A stretch of DNA of 64,000 nt from Burkholderiaceae bacterium (GCA_030123545.1 CP126124.1:1736001-1800000), one strand, 5' to 3'. Positions 1 through 8,881 are shown, numbered from the stretch's first letter. Made by a program: numbers and translations. Notes: generated from the sequence alone by a model not told the origin.

Positions 1-406
1 CTTCCAGGCTGCGGTACACGCTGGCAAAGCGGATGTAGGCGACCTTGTCGAGCTTCTTGAGCTCGCGCATGACGAGCTCGCCGACGCGTCGCGACGGAAT
101 CTCGCGTTGCCCCAGGGCAAGCAGCTTTTCCTCGATGCGCTCGATCACGTGGTCGATGCGTTCGGTGCTGACCGGACGCTTGCGCAGCGCCAGATTCAGC
201 GACGCGCGCAGCTTGGCGCGCTCGAACTCGACGCGGCGCCCGTCCTTCTTCACGACCGCCGGGAAGTTCACTTCGGGCCGTTCATAGGTGGTGAAGCGCT
301 TGCGGCAGGACGCGCACTGCCGGCGACGCCGGATGAAGTTCGCGTCTTCCGAAACCCGGGTTTCGACCACCTGGGTATCAGGGTGGCCGCAGAACGGGCA
401 TTTCAT
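1..406 (-). CDS. nrdR: transcriptional repressor NrdR (3' end cut by window edge)
   Basis: NrdR is an ATP/dATP-sensing zinc-ribbon repressor of ribonucleotide reductase genes. The protein begins MKCPFCGHPDTQ. Cys3, Cys6, Cys31 and Cys34 form the zinc ribbon, and an ATP-cone domain follows from about residue 49. About 135 codons are visible; the family is usually about 150 residues, so the last part lies outside the window. It sits just downstream of glyA on the same strand, an order common in Burkholderiales. An AdoCbl-dependent RNR, a possible target, lies about 48 kb away in this window, but I found no clear NrdR box beside it. Confidence 0.95.
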   Translation of the reverse strand, partial: MKCPFCGHPDTQVVETRVSEDANFIRRRRQCASCRKRFTTYERPEVNFPAVVKKDGRRVEFERAKLRASLNLALRKRPVSTERIDHVIERIEEKLLALGQREIPSRRVGELVMRELKKLDKVAYIRFASVYRSLE

Positions 407-482
407 CGATCAGCCTCTGGCAGCGGTGCCGGCTCGGTTGCAACGCCGGCGCTGCCGGCGCGGGGCGTGGTGCGCACGGCGC

Positions 483-1727
483 TCAGCGGTACACCGGAAA
501 GCGATCGGTCAGCGCCTTCACCTTGGCGCGCACCGCCTCGAGCGTCGCTTCGTCGCGCGGGTGGTCGAGCACGTCGGCGATCAGGTTGGCAGTGGCGCGG
601 GCTTCCTCGTCCTTGAAGCCGCGGGTGGTCAGCGCCGGCGTGCCGATGCGCACCCCGCTGGTGACCATCGGCTTTTCCGGGTCGTTCGGAATGGCATTTT
701 TGTTGATCGTCATGTGCGCGCGGCCGAGCACGCCCTCAGCTTCCTTGCCGGTGATGCCCTTGGCCCGCAGGTCCACCAGCATCAGATGGCTCTCGGTGCG
801 GCCGCTGACGATGCGCAGGCCGCGGGCCACGAGGGTCTCGGCCATGACGCGGGCGTTCTTGAGCACCTGCCGCTGGTAAGTCTTGAACTCGGGGGAGAGC
901 GCTTCCTTGAACGCGACCGCCTTGGCCGCGATCACGTGCATCAACGGGCCGCCCTGCAGGCCGGGGAACATCGCGCTGTTGATCGCCTTCTCGTGCTGGG
1001 CTTTCATCAAAATGAAGCCGCCGCGCGGACCCCGCAGGCTCTTGTGCGTGGTCGAGGTGACCACGTCCGCATGCGGCACCGGATTGGGATAGATGCCGGC
1101 GGCGATCAGGCCGGCGTAGTGCGCCATGTCGACCATGAAGATCGCGCCGACGTCCTTCGCGACCTGGGCGAACTTAGCAAAATCGATAGCAAGAGAATAA
1201 GCACTCGCGCCGGCGATGATCAGTTTTGGCTTGGTTTCTCGGGCCTGGCGCTCCATCGCGTCGTAGTCGATTTCCTCTTTGCCATTCAGGCCGTAGCTGA
1301 CCACGTGGAACCATTTGCCGCTCATGTTCAGCGCCATGCCGTGGGTCAGGTGGCCGCCTTCGGCCAGGCTCATGCCCATGATCGTGTCGCCGGGCTTGAG
1401 GAACGCGAGGAACACGGCCTCGTTCGCCGACGCGCCGCAATGCGCCTGCACGTTCGCGCTTTCAGCGCCGAACAACTGCTTGACCCGGTCGATCGCCAAC
1501 TGCTCGGCCACGTCCACATGCTCGCAGCCGCCGTAGTAGCGGCGCCCCGGGTAGCCCTCGGCGTACTTGTTCGTGAGCTGGCTGCCCTGCGCTGCCATCA
1601 CGGCCGGCGATGCGTAGTTTTCGGAGGCGATCAGCTCGATATGGTCCTCCTGGCGCGCGTTTTCGGCCAGGATCGCGGCCCAGATTTCGGGGTCGGTCTG
1701 TTCGACGAGGATATGGCGGTGGTACAT
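483..1727 (-). CDS. glyA: serine hydroxymethyltransferase
   Basis: GlyA is a PLP enzyme that interconverts serine and glycine, charging tetrahydrofolate with a one-carbon unit. At 414 residues it has the usual length. The PLP lysine lies in THKSLRGPRGG (Lys229), and Asp200 and His203 are present. The phosphate-binding loop reads HCGASAN (residues 96-102) where most bacterial enzymes read HSGSQAN. The start MYHRHILVEQTDPEIW matches the family, and AAGGA lies 7 bases upstream of the ATG. Codons around 1170-1200 are unusually AT-rich. Upstream is a probable ZTP riboswitch, which suggests control by folate/purine status. Confidence 0.96.
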   Translation of the reverse strand: MYHRHILVEQTDPEIWAAILAENARQEDHIELIASENYASPAVMAAQGSQLTNKYAEGYPGRRYYGGCEHVDVAEQLAIDRVKQLFGAESANVQAHCGASANEAVFLAFLKPGDTIMGMSLAEGGHLTHGMALNMSGKWFHVVSYGLNGKEEIDYDAMERQARETKPKLIIAGASAYSLAIDFAKFAQVAKDVGAIFMVDMAHYAGLIAAGIYPNPVPHADVVTSTTHKSLRGPRGGFILMKAQHEKAINSAMFPGLQGGPLMHVIAAKAVAFKEALSPEFKTYQRQVLKNARVMAETLVARGLRIVSGRTESHLMLVDLRAKGITGKEAEGVLGRAHMTINKNAIPNDPEKPMVTSGVRIGTPALTTRGFKDEEARATANLIADVLDHPRDEATLEAVRAKVKALTDRFPVYR

Positions 1728-1756
1728 GGCGGTCCTTGGGTTGCAAGACGACGTTC

Positions 1757-1875
1757 CCCGTCACTGCTCGCATGACGGGCCACCCAGGCGAACGGCTGAA
1801 CACCGGCGTCGCCAGACGCCAGCGGCACGCTTCCTCATGGTGTCCCCAGTCGGCGCCGGCAACCCGCGGTCGCGG
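1757..1875 (-). promoter_or_regulatory. probable ZTP (pfl-type) riboswitch in the glyA leader
   Basis: Read on the minus strand, the glyA leader contains ACTGGGGACACCATGAGG (in 1831-1850), then AGCG, then a hairpin GGCGTC-TGGC-GACGCC (about 1806-1821), then AGCCGTTCGCCTGGG (about 1783-1797). These pieces resemble the two conserved halves of the pfl/ZTP riboswitch, which senses ZMP/ZTP and is known upstream of glyA and other one-carbon genes. A perfect 7-bp hairpin, CCCGTCA/TGACGGG (1757-1779), lies between this element and the glyA ribosome-binding site and could be the expression platform. I matched by eye only, with no covariance model. Confidence 0.6.
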
Positions 1876-1990
1876 GAAAGGCACCTATCGCCAGTTGCGT
1901 ACCGGCAGAAGTTTAGCCGAGCGCAGCGCGCGCTGCGCTGCAAGCGGGCGAACCCAAGCGCGAGCCGGGCGCGCAGCGGAAGTCGCGGCG

Positions 1991-2815
1991 TCAGGACAGC
2001 GACGCGACCTTCACGTCGTCCTTGTCGCTGCCGGCCGCACGGGCCGCCCTGGTGGCCGCGCCTTCGGCAGGCGCCGTCGGGACTGCGTGGCCGGTCGCGA
2101 CGCGGTACAGCCGCGCATGCTCGGCCATCACCTTGCCGGCATAGCCGCCGTCGTCCTTGATGTTGGCCGCACCGACGTAATATTTCAGCCCGCCCTGGAT
2201 CGACCCGGCGCGGGCAATGCAGTCCTGCAGCACCTTGACGCCGACCCGCATATTGGTCAGCGGATCGAACGCGGCGAACATGCCGCCAAAATTCTGGTAC
2301 TTGTCGGAGTGCACCTTGGTCATCACCTGCATCAGGCCCTGGGCGCCGACCGGGCTCTGCGCGAACGGGTTGAAGCCGGATTCGACCGCGACCACGGCCA
2401 GGATCAGCGTCGGGTCGAGCTTGGCGCGCGCGCCGAGTTGATAGGCTTCGGCCACCAGCGCGCTCACCGGTTCGGGCGCCACGCGGTACTTCTTGCTGAT
2501 CCAGTACGCAACCGCTGCCTGCTGCTTCGTCAGATCCTTGGGATCGGTGGCGGTGGCGCGGTCGGCCGCATCGGGCTCGGGTAGGGCCCAGTTGCCGTTC
2601 GCCGCGTTGGCGGCGAGCTGGCGCGCGGTCAGCCAGCCGGCCAGCCGCTCCTCGCCGATATGGCGCAGCTCGGGCCGCAGGGCCAGCGTGAGAACGATCG
2701 CCACCAGCAGCACTCCGATCAGCGCCAGGCCGTTGTGTGTGATTTCAAAAATGCCTTCGGCGACGTCGGACGCGAAAACTCGCAGCCCGTTCGCCGTCTT
2801 GGTCAGCGTTTTCAT
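1991..2815 (-). CDS. membrane-anchored SLT-type lytic transglycosylase
   Basis: Predicted peptidoglycan-cleaving enzyme of 274 residues. A hydrophobic helix at about residues 27-46 anchors it in the inner membrane, with the catalytic domain in the periplasm. The Slt core is clear: catalytic Glu145 in the ES motif (VVAVESGFNP), then SPVGAQGLMQVM at about 154-165. The ATG at 2815 was chosen because AAAGGAG lies just upstream; the frame stays open further upstream but with no ribosome site. It stands alone between glyA and a long gene-free stretch, so no specific role (secretion, division, recycling) can be inferred. Confidence 0.85.
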   Translation of the reverse strand: MKTLTKTANGLRVFASDVAEGIFEITHNGLALIGVLLVAIVLTLALRPELRHIGEERLAGWLTARQLAANAANGNWALPEPDAADRATATDPKDLTKQQAAVAYWISKKYRVAPEPVSALVAEAYQLGARAKLDPTLILAVVAVESGFNPFAQSPVGAQGLMQVMTKVHSDKYQNFGGMFAAFDPLTNMRVGVKVLQDCIARAGSIQGGLKYYVGAANIKDDGGYAGKVMAEHARLYRVATGHAVPTAPAEGAATRAARAAGSDKDDVKVASLS

Positions 2816-3313
2816 AGCGCTCCTTTCGATTCGAAGGCGGCACCCGCCGTGCTGGGAAGCAGCGCAGCGGCGACCGGCCTCGTCTGGATTGGTATGCCGT
2901 TTGACTCGCACAAAAAGGACGTCGGGAGTCGTCAGCGAATCACGTAGGCCGTAATCGGCAGCAAATGCGGGTTTACCCGATAAACCCAAAGACTCAGCGA
3001 TTCTGGAGGCTGTTTAATATCAAGTCAAGAATAAAGACTAGAGTGATGCATCGAATCTGGTCTAAAGAAACTGTGTTTCCTGCGGGTTTGATGCGTTCCG
3101 CGCGCGTCGAACGGGCGTCGGGCAGGCGATCCTTGTTGCCGGACGGCGGACGGGCACTGCGGCGCTGCTCCAGAATCGATAGCCCTTCCAGCTTTTGCGT
3201 CGCGCGTCGTGGCGCTGCCGCGTAGGTCGCGTCGCTGGAGGCGCCCGGATTGCGCCCGGCCCGCACGGCGGCGCCGACGCCGTCGGGCCGCGCCGGATTG
3301 AGACGGCCTCGTG

Positions 3314-3335
3314 CAATTGCAAAATCTTGCAATTG
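3314..3335. promoter_or_regulatory. perfect 9-bp palindrome, operator-like
   Basis: CAATTGCAA, spacer AATC, TTGCAATTG: perfect dyad arms of 9 bp with a 4-base spacer. A second palindrome of the same geometry and the same GCAA-N4-TTGC core lies at 3482-3503. There is no T-run after either, so an operator is likelier than a terminator. The binding protein is unknown. Confidence 0.45.
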
Positions 3336-3481
3336 ACGCCCGTCAGGCCATTGAAAAACGAGATTGGCAATTGCCTGGACGCAAGCGTACTCTGATCGGG
3401 TCCGAGCGATCGGGCACACGCCGGTAGGAGCCAGTCCAGGCCGCAAGCCAGTAGAGCGGACGAAGTAGCCCCGGCAATTCA

Positions 3482-3503
3482 TGGAAGCAATCCATTGCTT
3501 CCA
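3482..3503. promoter_or_regulatory. second perfect 9-bp palindrome, operator-like
   Basis: TGGAAGCAA, spacer TCCA, TTGCTTCCA: 9-bp arms and a 4-base spacer, as in the palindrome at 3314-3335, and sharing its inner GCAA/TTGC half-sites. It lies about 170 bases upstream of the DUF748 gene. Confidence 0.4.
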
Positions 3504-3670
3504 GACGCAGTGCGGGACATCCATCTCCCGCCTGCAACCCCGACGGCGACGGCCTCGCGCCTGCCGTCAGGCCCGGCTGGAACTGCCCGCAGGCAGGCCC
3601 ATGCCGGGCTTTCCTTTGTCGGCACCCGGCTTTCCGGCCCTCGGGATCGGACATTGAATAAACTCGGCGC

Positions 3671-6600
3671 ATGAATTTGCAGGCGGTCACCGGCAACAAG
3701 TGGGTGCGGCGCGTGGCATGGGCGGTGGTGGCGCTGCTGGTGCTGTGGGGAGCGACCTGGCTTGCGGTGCCGCCGCTGGTCAAGAGCGAGGTGCAGAAGA
3801 TCGCGGGCAAGGAGCTGGGGCGCAAGGTCACCGTCGGCACGGTTGACTTCAAGCCCTGGAGCCTGGAACTGACGCTGACCGATCTTGCCGTCGCGACCGC
3901 CGACGGGGCCGGGCAGCAGTTCCATCTGAAGCGCCTGTACCTGAACGCCGACATCCAGTCGCTGCTTCGGCTCGCACCGGTGCTGGATGCCGTCACGCTC
4001 GACGCGCCCAGCCTGAAGCTGACCCGGGTCGCCGCAGGCCACTATGACATCGACGACATCCTGGCGCGGCTCGGCAAGCCATCGGGCAAAGCGCCGGGCA
4101 AGCCGCTGCGCTTCGCGCTCTACAACGTGTCGCTGCAAGGGGGCTCGGTCGACTTCGACGACAAGGTGGTCGGCAAGGTCCAGCAGCTGCGCGATCTGGC
4201 GATTGCGGTGCCGTTCCTCAGCAACCTCGATTCCAAGCGCGACGTGGTCGTGCGCCCGCGGCTCGCGTTCACGCTGAACGGCAGCCATTTCGACTCGGCC
4301 GCCGAGGGCACGCCGTTCGCGCAGACCCGCAAGACCGACGCGACCTTCAAGCTGGCGGGGTTCGACGTCACGCCCTACCTGGGCTACATCCCGGCGGAGC
4401 TGCCGGTGCGGGTCGAGTCCGGTGTGATCGATGCCGACCTGCGGCTCGCGTTCGAGCAGACCACGTCCCCGTCGATCCGCTTGAGCGGCACGGTGCGGGC
4501 AAGCCAGGTTCGGATCGACGACGCGAAGGCGGGCGAACTGCTGGCGTTCGACGGCCTGGACGTCGCGCTGACCGACCTGCGTCCGTTCGCGCGCGCCGTC
4601 GACGTGGCGTCGATCGCGTTGACGAACCCGAAGCTGAGCGCGCGACGTGACGCGAGCGGCCGCATCAACCTCGATCTGGCTGCGCCCGCGGCCGGTGCGG
4701 CGCAGCCGGCAGCGCCCAAGGATCCAAATCCGGATGCAACCAAGAGCGCGGCCAGGGGCACCGAGGCGTCCGGGCCGGCTGCCGACTCCGGCTCGCCCCG
4801 TCCCGCGCCGGCCGAAGCTGCCGACGCGTGGAAGATCGCGATCGCGAAGGTCGCAGTGCGCGGCGGCACCCTGCTGTGGACCGACGACAGCACGGCGCCG
4901 CATGCGCAAGCCGCGCTGCATGACGTAGAGCTCGACGCGGCCGACATCGCGCTGCCGTTCGCCAAGCCGCTGCAGTTCAGCGGCTCGGCTGCGCTGGACA
5001 CGGCCGCTGCCGGAACGGGCAAGGCGCCGGCGGTTGCCACGATCACCTTCGGCGGGTCCGCGACCGACCGCATGGCCAGTGTCGCGGTCAACGCCAGGGC
5101 GATCCCGCTGGTCGTGGCCGCCCCGTATCTGGCCGCGTATCTGGAGCCGCGGCTCGATGGCGTGCTCTCCACGCAGGTGAACCTGGACTGGAAGGCGGCA
5201 GCGGAGAAGCCGGCCGCGACGCAACCGGCTGCGACGTCCGGCGCGCTCGATGTCGGCGTCAGAACGCTGACGCTCGACGATGTTGCGCTGGTCGAGCCGC
5301 AGCCGGCTCCGGCGGCGGCGCGGAGCAGGCCGGTCAAGCCGGCCCGACAGGTCCGCAAGGCCGGAGAAGCCCGGAAGGCCGGAGAGGCCCGCCCGGCTGA
5401 CGACGCAGCGAATGCGCAGGCACTGCCGAGCGTGAAGCGGATCGAGGTCACCGATGCGCGAGTCGACTTGGCACGGCAGACCGTCAGCATCGACAAGCTC
5501 AGCGTGGTCGAGCCGCATGCCGGCGTGCTGCGCGATGCCGACAAACAGTGGATGTTTCAGCGCTGGATCAAGACCGGCGCAAGCACCGCGGCAGCCCGGA
5601 ACTCTGAGAGAAATCCGCCAAAAGCCAAGGCGACACCTTGGCAGATTGCTATCAATGATATAGCAGTTGACGGCGGTGAAGTCGCGTACCGCGACGAAGG
5701 GGCTGCCCGGCCGGTGGCGTTCCAGGTGTCGGCATTGAAGGCCGACCTGAAGAATTTCGCGCTGGGCGGCAGCAAGCCGTTCCCGCTGGTCGTGTCGGCG
5801 CGGGTCGGTGCCGGGCGCATCGAGCCGGGGCGGCTCGACTACCACGGCGATATCGGTCTTGCGCCGCTATCGGCGCAGGGCCAGGTGCAGGCGGTGCGGC
5901 TGCCGCTGCAGGCGTTCGCACCGTATTTCAACGACCGGCTCAACATCGAGCTGGTGCGGGCCGACGGCAGCTTCCATGGCCGCGTGCAATACCGCGACGA
6001 CAAGGCCGGCCCGCTCGTCAAGGTGAACGGCGACGCCGCGCTGGAGGATCTGCGCGCGAACAGCCTGCCCGAATCGGCCGGCGCCGCATCGATCGCATCG
6101 ACCGCATCGATGTCGGCGAGATCCGATGCACCGCGCAGCGACGTGACCGGCCCGGTCGGCGCGCAACTGCTGCGCTGGAAGGCGCTCGGCTTGCGCGGAC
6201 TGTCTGTGGCGATGCAGCCCGGCGCCCCGATCCATGTCGACGTGCGCGAGACTGCGCTCAGCGATTTCTTCGCGCGGGTCATCATCAACCCGGACGGACG
6301 CATCAACCTGCAGGACATCGTGAAGCCGGCGCCGCAGGCCGTCGCGGCGGCGCCGACGATTGCGGCCAGCGGGGCCGAGACCGCGCCGACCGCGCACGCC
6401 GAGCCGGCGCCGGTCATCAACGTCGGGCCGATCAGCCTGATCAACGGCAAGGTCAGGTTTACCGATCATTTCATCAAGCCAAACTATTCGGCAGACCTGT
6501 CGGACCTCACCGGCCGGCTCGGCGCGTTCTCCAGCGTCGCCCCGAGCGGCGCGCCGCAGATGGCTGACCTTGATCTGCGCGGCCATGCCGAGGGCACCGC

Positions 6601-7705
6601 ATCGCTGGAGATCACCGGCAAGCTCAACCCGCTGGCCAAGCCGCTCGCGCTCGATATCACCGGCAAGGTGCAGGATCTGGATCTGCCGCCGCTGTCGCCG
6701 TATTCGGTGAAATATTCGGGGCACGAGATCGAACGCGGCAAGATGAGCCTGAGCGTGCATTACGTGGTGCAGCCGAACGGCCAGCTCACCGCGCAGAACC
6801 AGCTGGTGTTGAACCAGCTCAGCTTCGGCGACGAGGTCCAGGGCGCCAAGCAAAGCCTGCCGGTCAAACTCGCGGTGGCGCTGCTGGCCGACAGCGACGG
6901 CGTGATCAACCTCGACATTCCGATCAGCGGCTCGCTGAACGACCCGCAGTTCAGCCTGGGGCCGATCATCGTGAAGGCGATCTTCAACCTGATCGCCAAG
7001 GCGATCACCGCGCCGTTCAGCCTGCTGGCGCATGCGTTCGGCGGCAGCGGCGGCGAGCAACTGAGCACGGTGGCGTTCGCGCCCGGCAGCGCCACGCTGA
7101 GCGCCGAAGCGCGCGCCGGGCTGGACAAGGTGGCCAAGGCGCTGATCGCGAAACCCAAGCTGGAGCTCACGGTGGTCGGCACGGCCGACCTGGATGCGGA
7201 GCGCAACGGCTACCGGCGCGAGCGGCTGAACGCGATGGTGCGGGCCGAGAAGCGGCGCGAGCTGGTACTCGGCGGAGCAGCACCCGCGGTTGCCGCGGCT
7301 GCGGCGCCGGCGGCCTCGGCCCCTGAGGGGTCGGCTGCGGCGGCTGCAGCGGGGGGTGGTGCCTCGCCGCGGATCACGGTCAGCGAAGCGGAATACCCGG
7401 CGCTGCTGAAGAAGGTGTACCGGCGCGCCGATATTCCGAAGCCGCGCAACTTTCTCGGGTTCGCGAAGGACATACCGCAGAGCGAGATGGAATCACTGCT
7501 GATGGCGAGCATCCCCGTGACCGACGACGCGATGCGACAACTTGCGCTGGCGCGCAGCGCGGCGGTGCGCGACTATCTGGTGGCCGAGCAGGTGCCGACC
7601 CCGCGACTGTTCCTGGGCGCACCCAAGCTCGAGGGCGCGGGCTCGGGCGCCAAGCCGGACGCGCAGTGGAAGCCTCAAGCGCAATTGAGTCTGGCCATGA
7701 AGTAG
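3671..7705 (+). CDS. DUF748 / AsmA-like giant envelope protein
   Basis: A 1344-residue protein with one N-terminal membrane helix (about residues 13-34), followed by repeated beta-rich segments typical of DUF748, a family related to AsmA/YhdP-type proteins thought to span the periplasm. Low-complexity Ala/Pro linkers occur at about 345-390 and 540-580. Near the C-terminus (about 1130-1190) is an OmpA-like stretch (VAFAPGSATLSAEAR), then an Ala-rich linker at about 1205-1230. The function in this organism is not known; envelope lipid transport or integrity is the family-level guess. Codons at 5603-5665 overlap a 63-bp dispersed repeat. The gene is single, with promoters in the upstream gap. 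Confidence 0.85.
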   Translation: MNLQAVTGNKWVRRVAWAVVALLVLWGATWLAVPPLVKSEVQKIAGKELGRKVTVGTVDFKPWSLELTLTDLAVATADGAGQQFHLKRLYLNADIQSLLRLAPVLDAVTLDAPSLKLTRVAAGHYDIDDILARLGKPSGKAPGKPLRFALYNVSLQGGSVDFDDKVVGKVQQLRDLAIAVPFLSNLDSKRDVVVRPRLAFTLNGSHFDSAAEGTPFAQTRKTDATFKLAGFDVTPYLGYIPAELPVRVESGVIDADLRLAFEQTTSPSIRLSGTVRASQVRIDDAKAGELLAFDGLDVALTDLRPFARAVDVASIALTNPKLSARRDASGRINLDLAAPAAGAAQPAAPKDPNPDATKSAARGTEASGPAADSGSPRPAPAEAADAWKIAIAKVAVRGGTLLWTDDSTAPHAQAALHDVELDAADIALPFAKPLQFSGSAALDTAAAGTGKAPAVATITFGGSATDRMASVAVNARAIPLVVAAPYLAAYLEPRLDGVLSTQVNLDWKAAAEKPAATQPAATSGALDVGVRTLTLDDVALVEPQPAPAAARSRPVKPARQVRKAGEARKAGEARPADDAANAQALPSVKRIEVTDARVDLARQTVSIDKLSVVEPHAGVLRDADKQWMFQRWIKTGASTAAARNSERNPPKAKATPWQIAINDIAVDGGEVAYRDEGAARPVAFQVSALKADLKNFALGGSKPFPLVVSARVGAGRIEPGRLDYHGDIGLAPLSAQGQVQAVRLPLQAFAPYFNDRLNIELVRADGSFHGRVQYRDDKAGPLVKVNGDAALEDLRANSLPESAGAASIASTASMSARSDAPRSDVTGPVGAQLLRWKALGLRGLSVAMQPGAPIHVDVRETALSDFFARVIINPDGRINLQDIVKPAPQAVAAAPTIAASGAETAPTAHAEPAPVINVGPISLINGKVRFTDHFIKPNYSADLSDLTGRLGAFSSVAPSGAPQMADLDLRGHAEGTASLEITGKLNPLAKPLALDITGKVQDLDLPPLSPYSVKYSGHEIERGKMSLSVHYVVQPNGQLTAQNQLVLNQLSFGDEVQGAKQSLPVKLAVALLADSDGVINLDIPISGSLNDPQFSLGPIIVKAIFNLIAKAITAPFSLLAHAFGGSGGEQLSTVAFAPGSATLSAEARAGLDKVAKALIAKPKLELTVVGTADLDAERNGYRRERLNAMVRAEKRRELVLGGAAPAVAAAAAPAASAPEGSAAAAAAGGGASPRITVSEAEYPALLKKVYRRADIPKPRNFLGFAKDIPQSEMESLLMASIPVTDDAMRQLALARSAAVRDYLVAEQVPTPRLFLGAPKLEGAGSGAKPDAQWKPQAQLSLAMK
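5603..5665. repeat. 63-bp dispersed AT-rich element, copy inside the DUF748 gene
   Basis: Aligned without gaps to 31402-31464, 44 of 63 positions are identical by my count, including the block AAGCCAAGGC and ACCTT and the 17-bp end GCTATCAATGATATAGC (5648-5664). It lies within coding sequence and is read through in frame (protein around QIAINDIAVDGG). The second copy is intergenic, so shared protein sequence does not explain the match. Confidence 0.6.
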
Positions 7706-7784
7706 CACGCGCGCGCCGGCCCTTGTCGACCGGTGGTGTGTTGCTCACAATCGGTGGACGACCCGTCGCAGCGTCGCAGCACGC

Positions 7785-8330
7785 ATGAAGGCCGCGCCGT
7801 ACACCCGCACCGCGGTCGTCTTGCATGCGCTGATGGCGCTGTTGATCGTTGCCGGCTACGCTCTGGGCTGGGTGATGACCGACCTCGCGCTCTCGCCGCT
7901 GCAACTGCGGCTCTTTTCCTACCACAAATGGATCGGCGTGACGGTCGCGGCGCTGCTGGTGCTGCGCCTGGCCTGGCGCGCGATGTATGTACCGCCGCCG
8001 CTGCCGCCGAACGTTCCGGCCTGGGAGGCTGCCGCAGCCCGCGCCGGTCATCTGTTGCTGTATCTGCTGATGGCGGCGGCGCCCGTTTCCGGGTGGCTGA
8101 TGAGTTCGGCCCTGGGCGTCAGCACCGTCTATCTCGGGCGCTGGCCGCTGCCCGACCTGGTCGGTCGCGACGAAGCGTTGGGCGCGCTGCTGCTGGCGGT
8201 GCACCGCATCCTGAACTATGCTTTGCTCGCAGCGGTCGTGCTGCATGTGGCTGCCGCTTTGAAGCACCATTTCGTCGATCACGACGGCGTACTCGGCAGG
8301 ATGTTCTCGCTTCGGGGCAGCGCGCGATGA
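7785..8330 (+). CDS. cytochrome b561 family protein
   Basis: A 181-residue four-helix membrane protein of the bacterial cytochrome b561 (CybB-type) family. The likely haem ligands are His14, His47, His140 and His154, each at a helix edge. Such proteins move electrons from quinol and are often paired with YceI proteins, as here: the stop codon overlaps the ATG of the following YceI gene (ATGA), so the two are translationally coupled. Start: ATG at 7785, about 80 bases after the DUF748 gene. Confidence 0.9.
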   Translation: MKAAPYTRTAVVLHALMALLIVAGYALGWVMTDLALSPLQLRLFSYHKWIGVTVAALLVLRLAWRAMYVPPPLPPNVPAWEAAAARAGHLLLYLLMAAAPVSGWLMSSALGVSTVYLGRWPLPDLVGRDEALGALLLAVHRILNYALLAAVVLHVAAALKHHFVDHDGVLGRMFSLRGSAR

Positions 8331-8878
8331 AGCGCCTCTTGCCGATACTGCTGCTGCTTGCCGGCACTGGCGCGTGCGCGGCCGAATACCACCGGATCGA
8401 CGCAGCGCGCAGCAGCATCGGCTTCGTCTCGCATCAGATGGGCGTGCCGGTCGCGGGGGACTTTCGCCGCTTCGAGGCGAGCCTCGCGTTCGACCCGCAG
8501 GCCAGCGCCGCCGCGCATGGCACGCTGCGCATCGAGCTGGCCAGCATCGCCACCGGCAACCGTGAGGCCGACGCCGAGGTTGCGGGCGCCGACTGGTTCG
8601 ACGTGAAGCAGCATCCCGACGCCCGGTTCACGCTGAATCGGCTCGAGTCACTGGGCGGCGGGCGCTGGCGGATCAGCGGCGCGCTCGAACTGAAAGGCGT
8701 CCGCCGGCCGATGGCGTTCGACGCCAAGCTCGCGGACGATGGCGCTGGGCGCGCGTTGCTCGACGGGAGCTGCGTGATCAAGCGACTCGATTTCGGTATC
8801 GGCTCCGGCGTCTGGGGCGACACCAGCGTGGTTGCCAACGAGGTCACCGTACGCTTTCATCTCGTGCTGGAGCGCTGA
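8327..8878 (+). CDS. YceI-family periplasmic lipocalin-like protein (first copy)
   Basis: A 183-residue exported protein with a signal peptide of about 19 residues (MKRLLPILLLLAGTGACAA) followed by the YceI beta-barrel fold, which in characterised members binds polyisoprenoid lipids. Segments typical of the family are the opening YHRIDAARSSIGFVSHQMGV and the later GALELKGVRRPMAFDA. The start overlaps the cytochrome b561 stop codon. A second, divergent YceI gene follows three bases later. The pairing with a b561 cytochrome suggests binding of a quinone-like isoprenoid; that is inference. Confidence 0.88.
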   Translation: MKRLLPILLLLAGTGACAAEYHRIDAARSSIGFVSHQMGVPVAGDFRRFEASLAFDPQASAAAHGTLRIELASIATGNREADAEVAGADWFDVKQHPDARFTLNRLESLGGGRWRISGALELKGVRRPMAFDAKLADDGAGRALLDGSCVIKRLDFGIGSGVWGDTSVVANEVTVRFHLVLER

Positions 8879-8881
8879 GCG

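Larger units (their letters stand above)
2816..3670. other. 855-base gene-free region with operator-like palindromes
   Basis: No convincing gene is seen. Open frames here lack a ribosome-binding site and family similarity. The part at about 2940-3080 is AT-rich compared with its surroundings. Three palindromes stand out: CAATTGCAA-N4-TTGCAATTG at 3314-3335, GGCAATTGCC at 3366-3375, and TGGAAGCAA-N4-TTGCTTCCA at 3482-3503. A 17-bp AT-rich word, GCTCCAGAATCGATAGC, at 3167-3183 resembles the dispersed repeat described elsewhere in this annotation. The stretch separates a minus-strand transglycosylase from a plus-strand DUF748 gene, so it should hold both promoters. Confidence 0.6.

Noticed and set aside
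2994..3524. 176-codon minus-strand frame in the gene-free region
   Set aside because: No ribosome site, mixed low-complexity composition, no recognisable domain, and it spans the palindromes; not supported as a gene.
3479..5845. Long minus-strand open frame opposite the DUF748 gene
   Set aside because: Arg/Gly/His-rich shadow of a high-GC gene; no family similarity, no ribosome site, and the plus-strand protein is clearly real.
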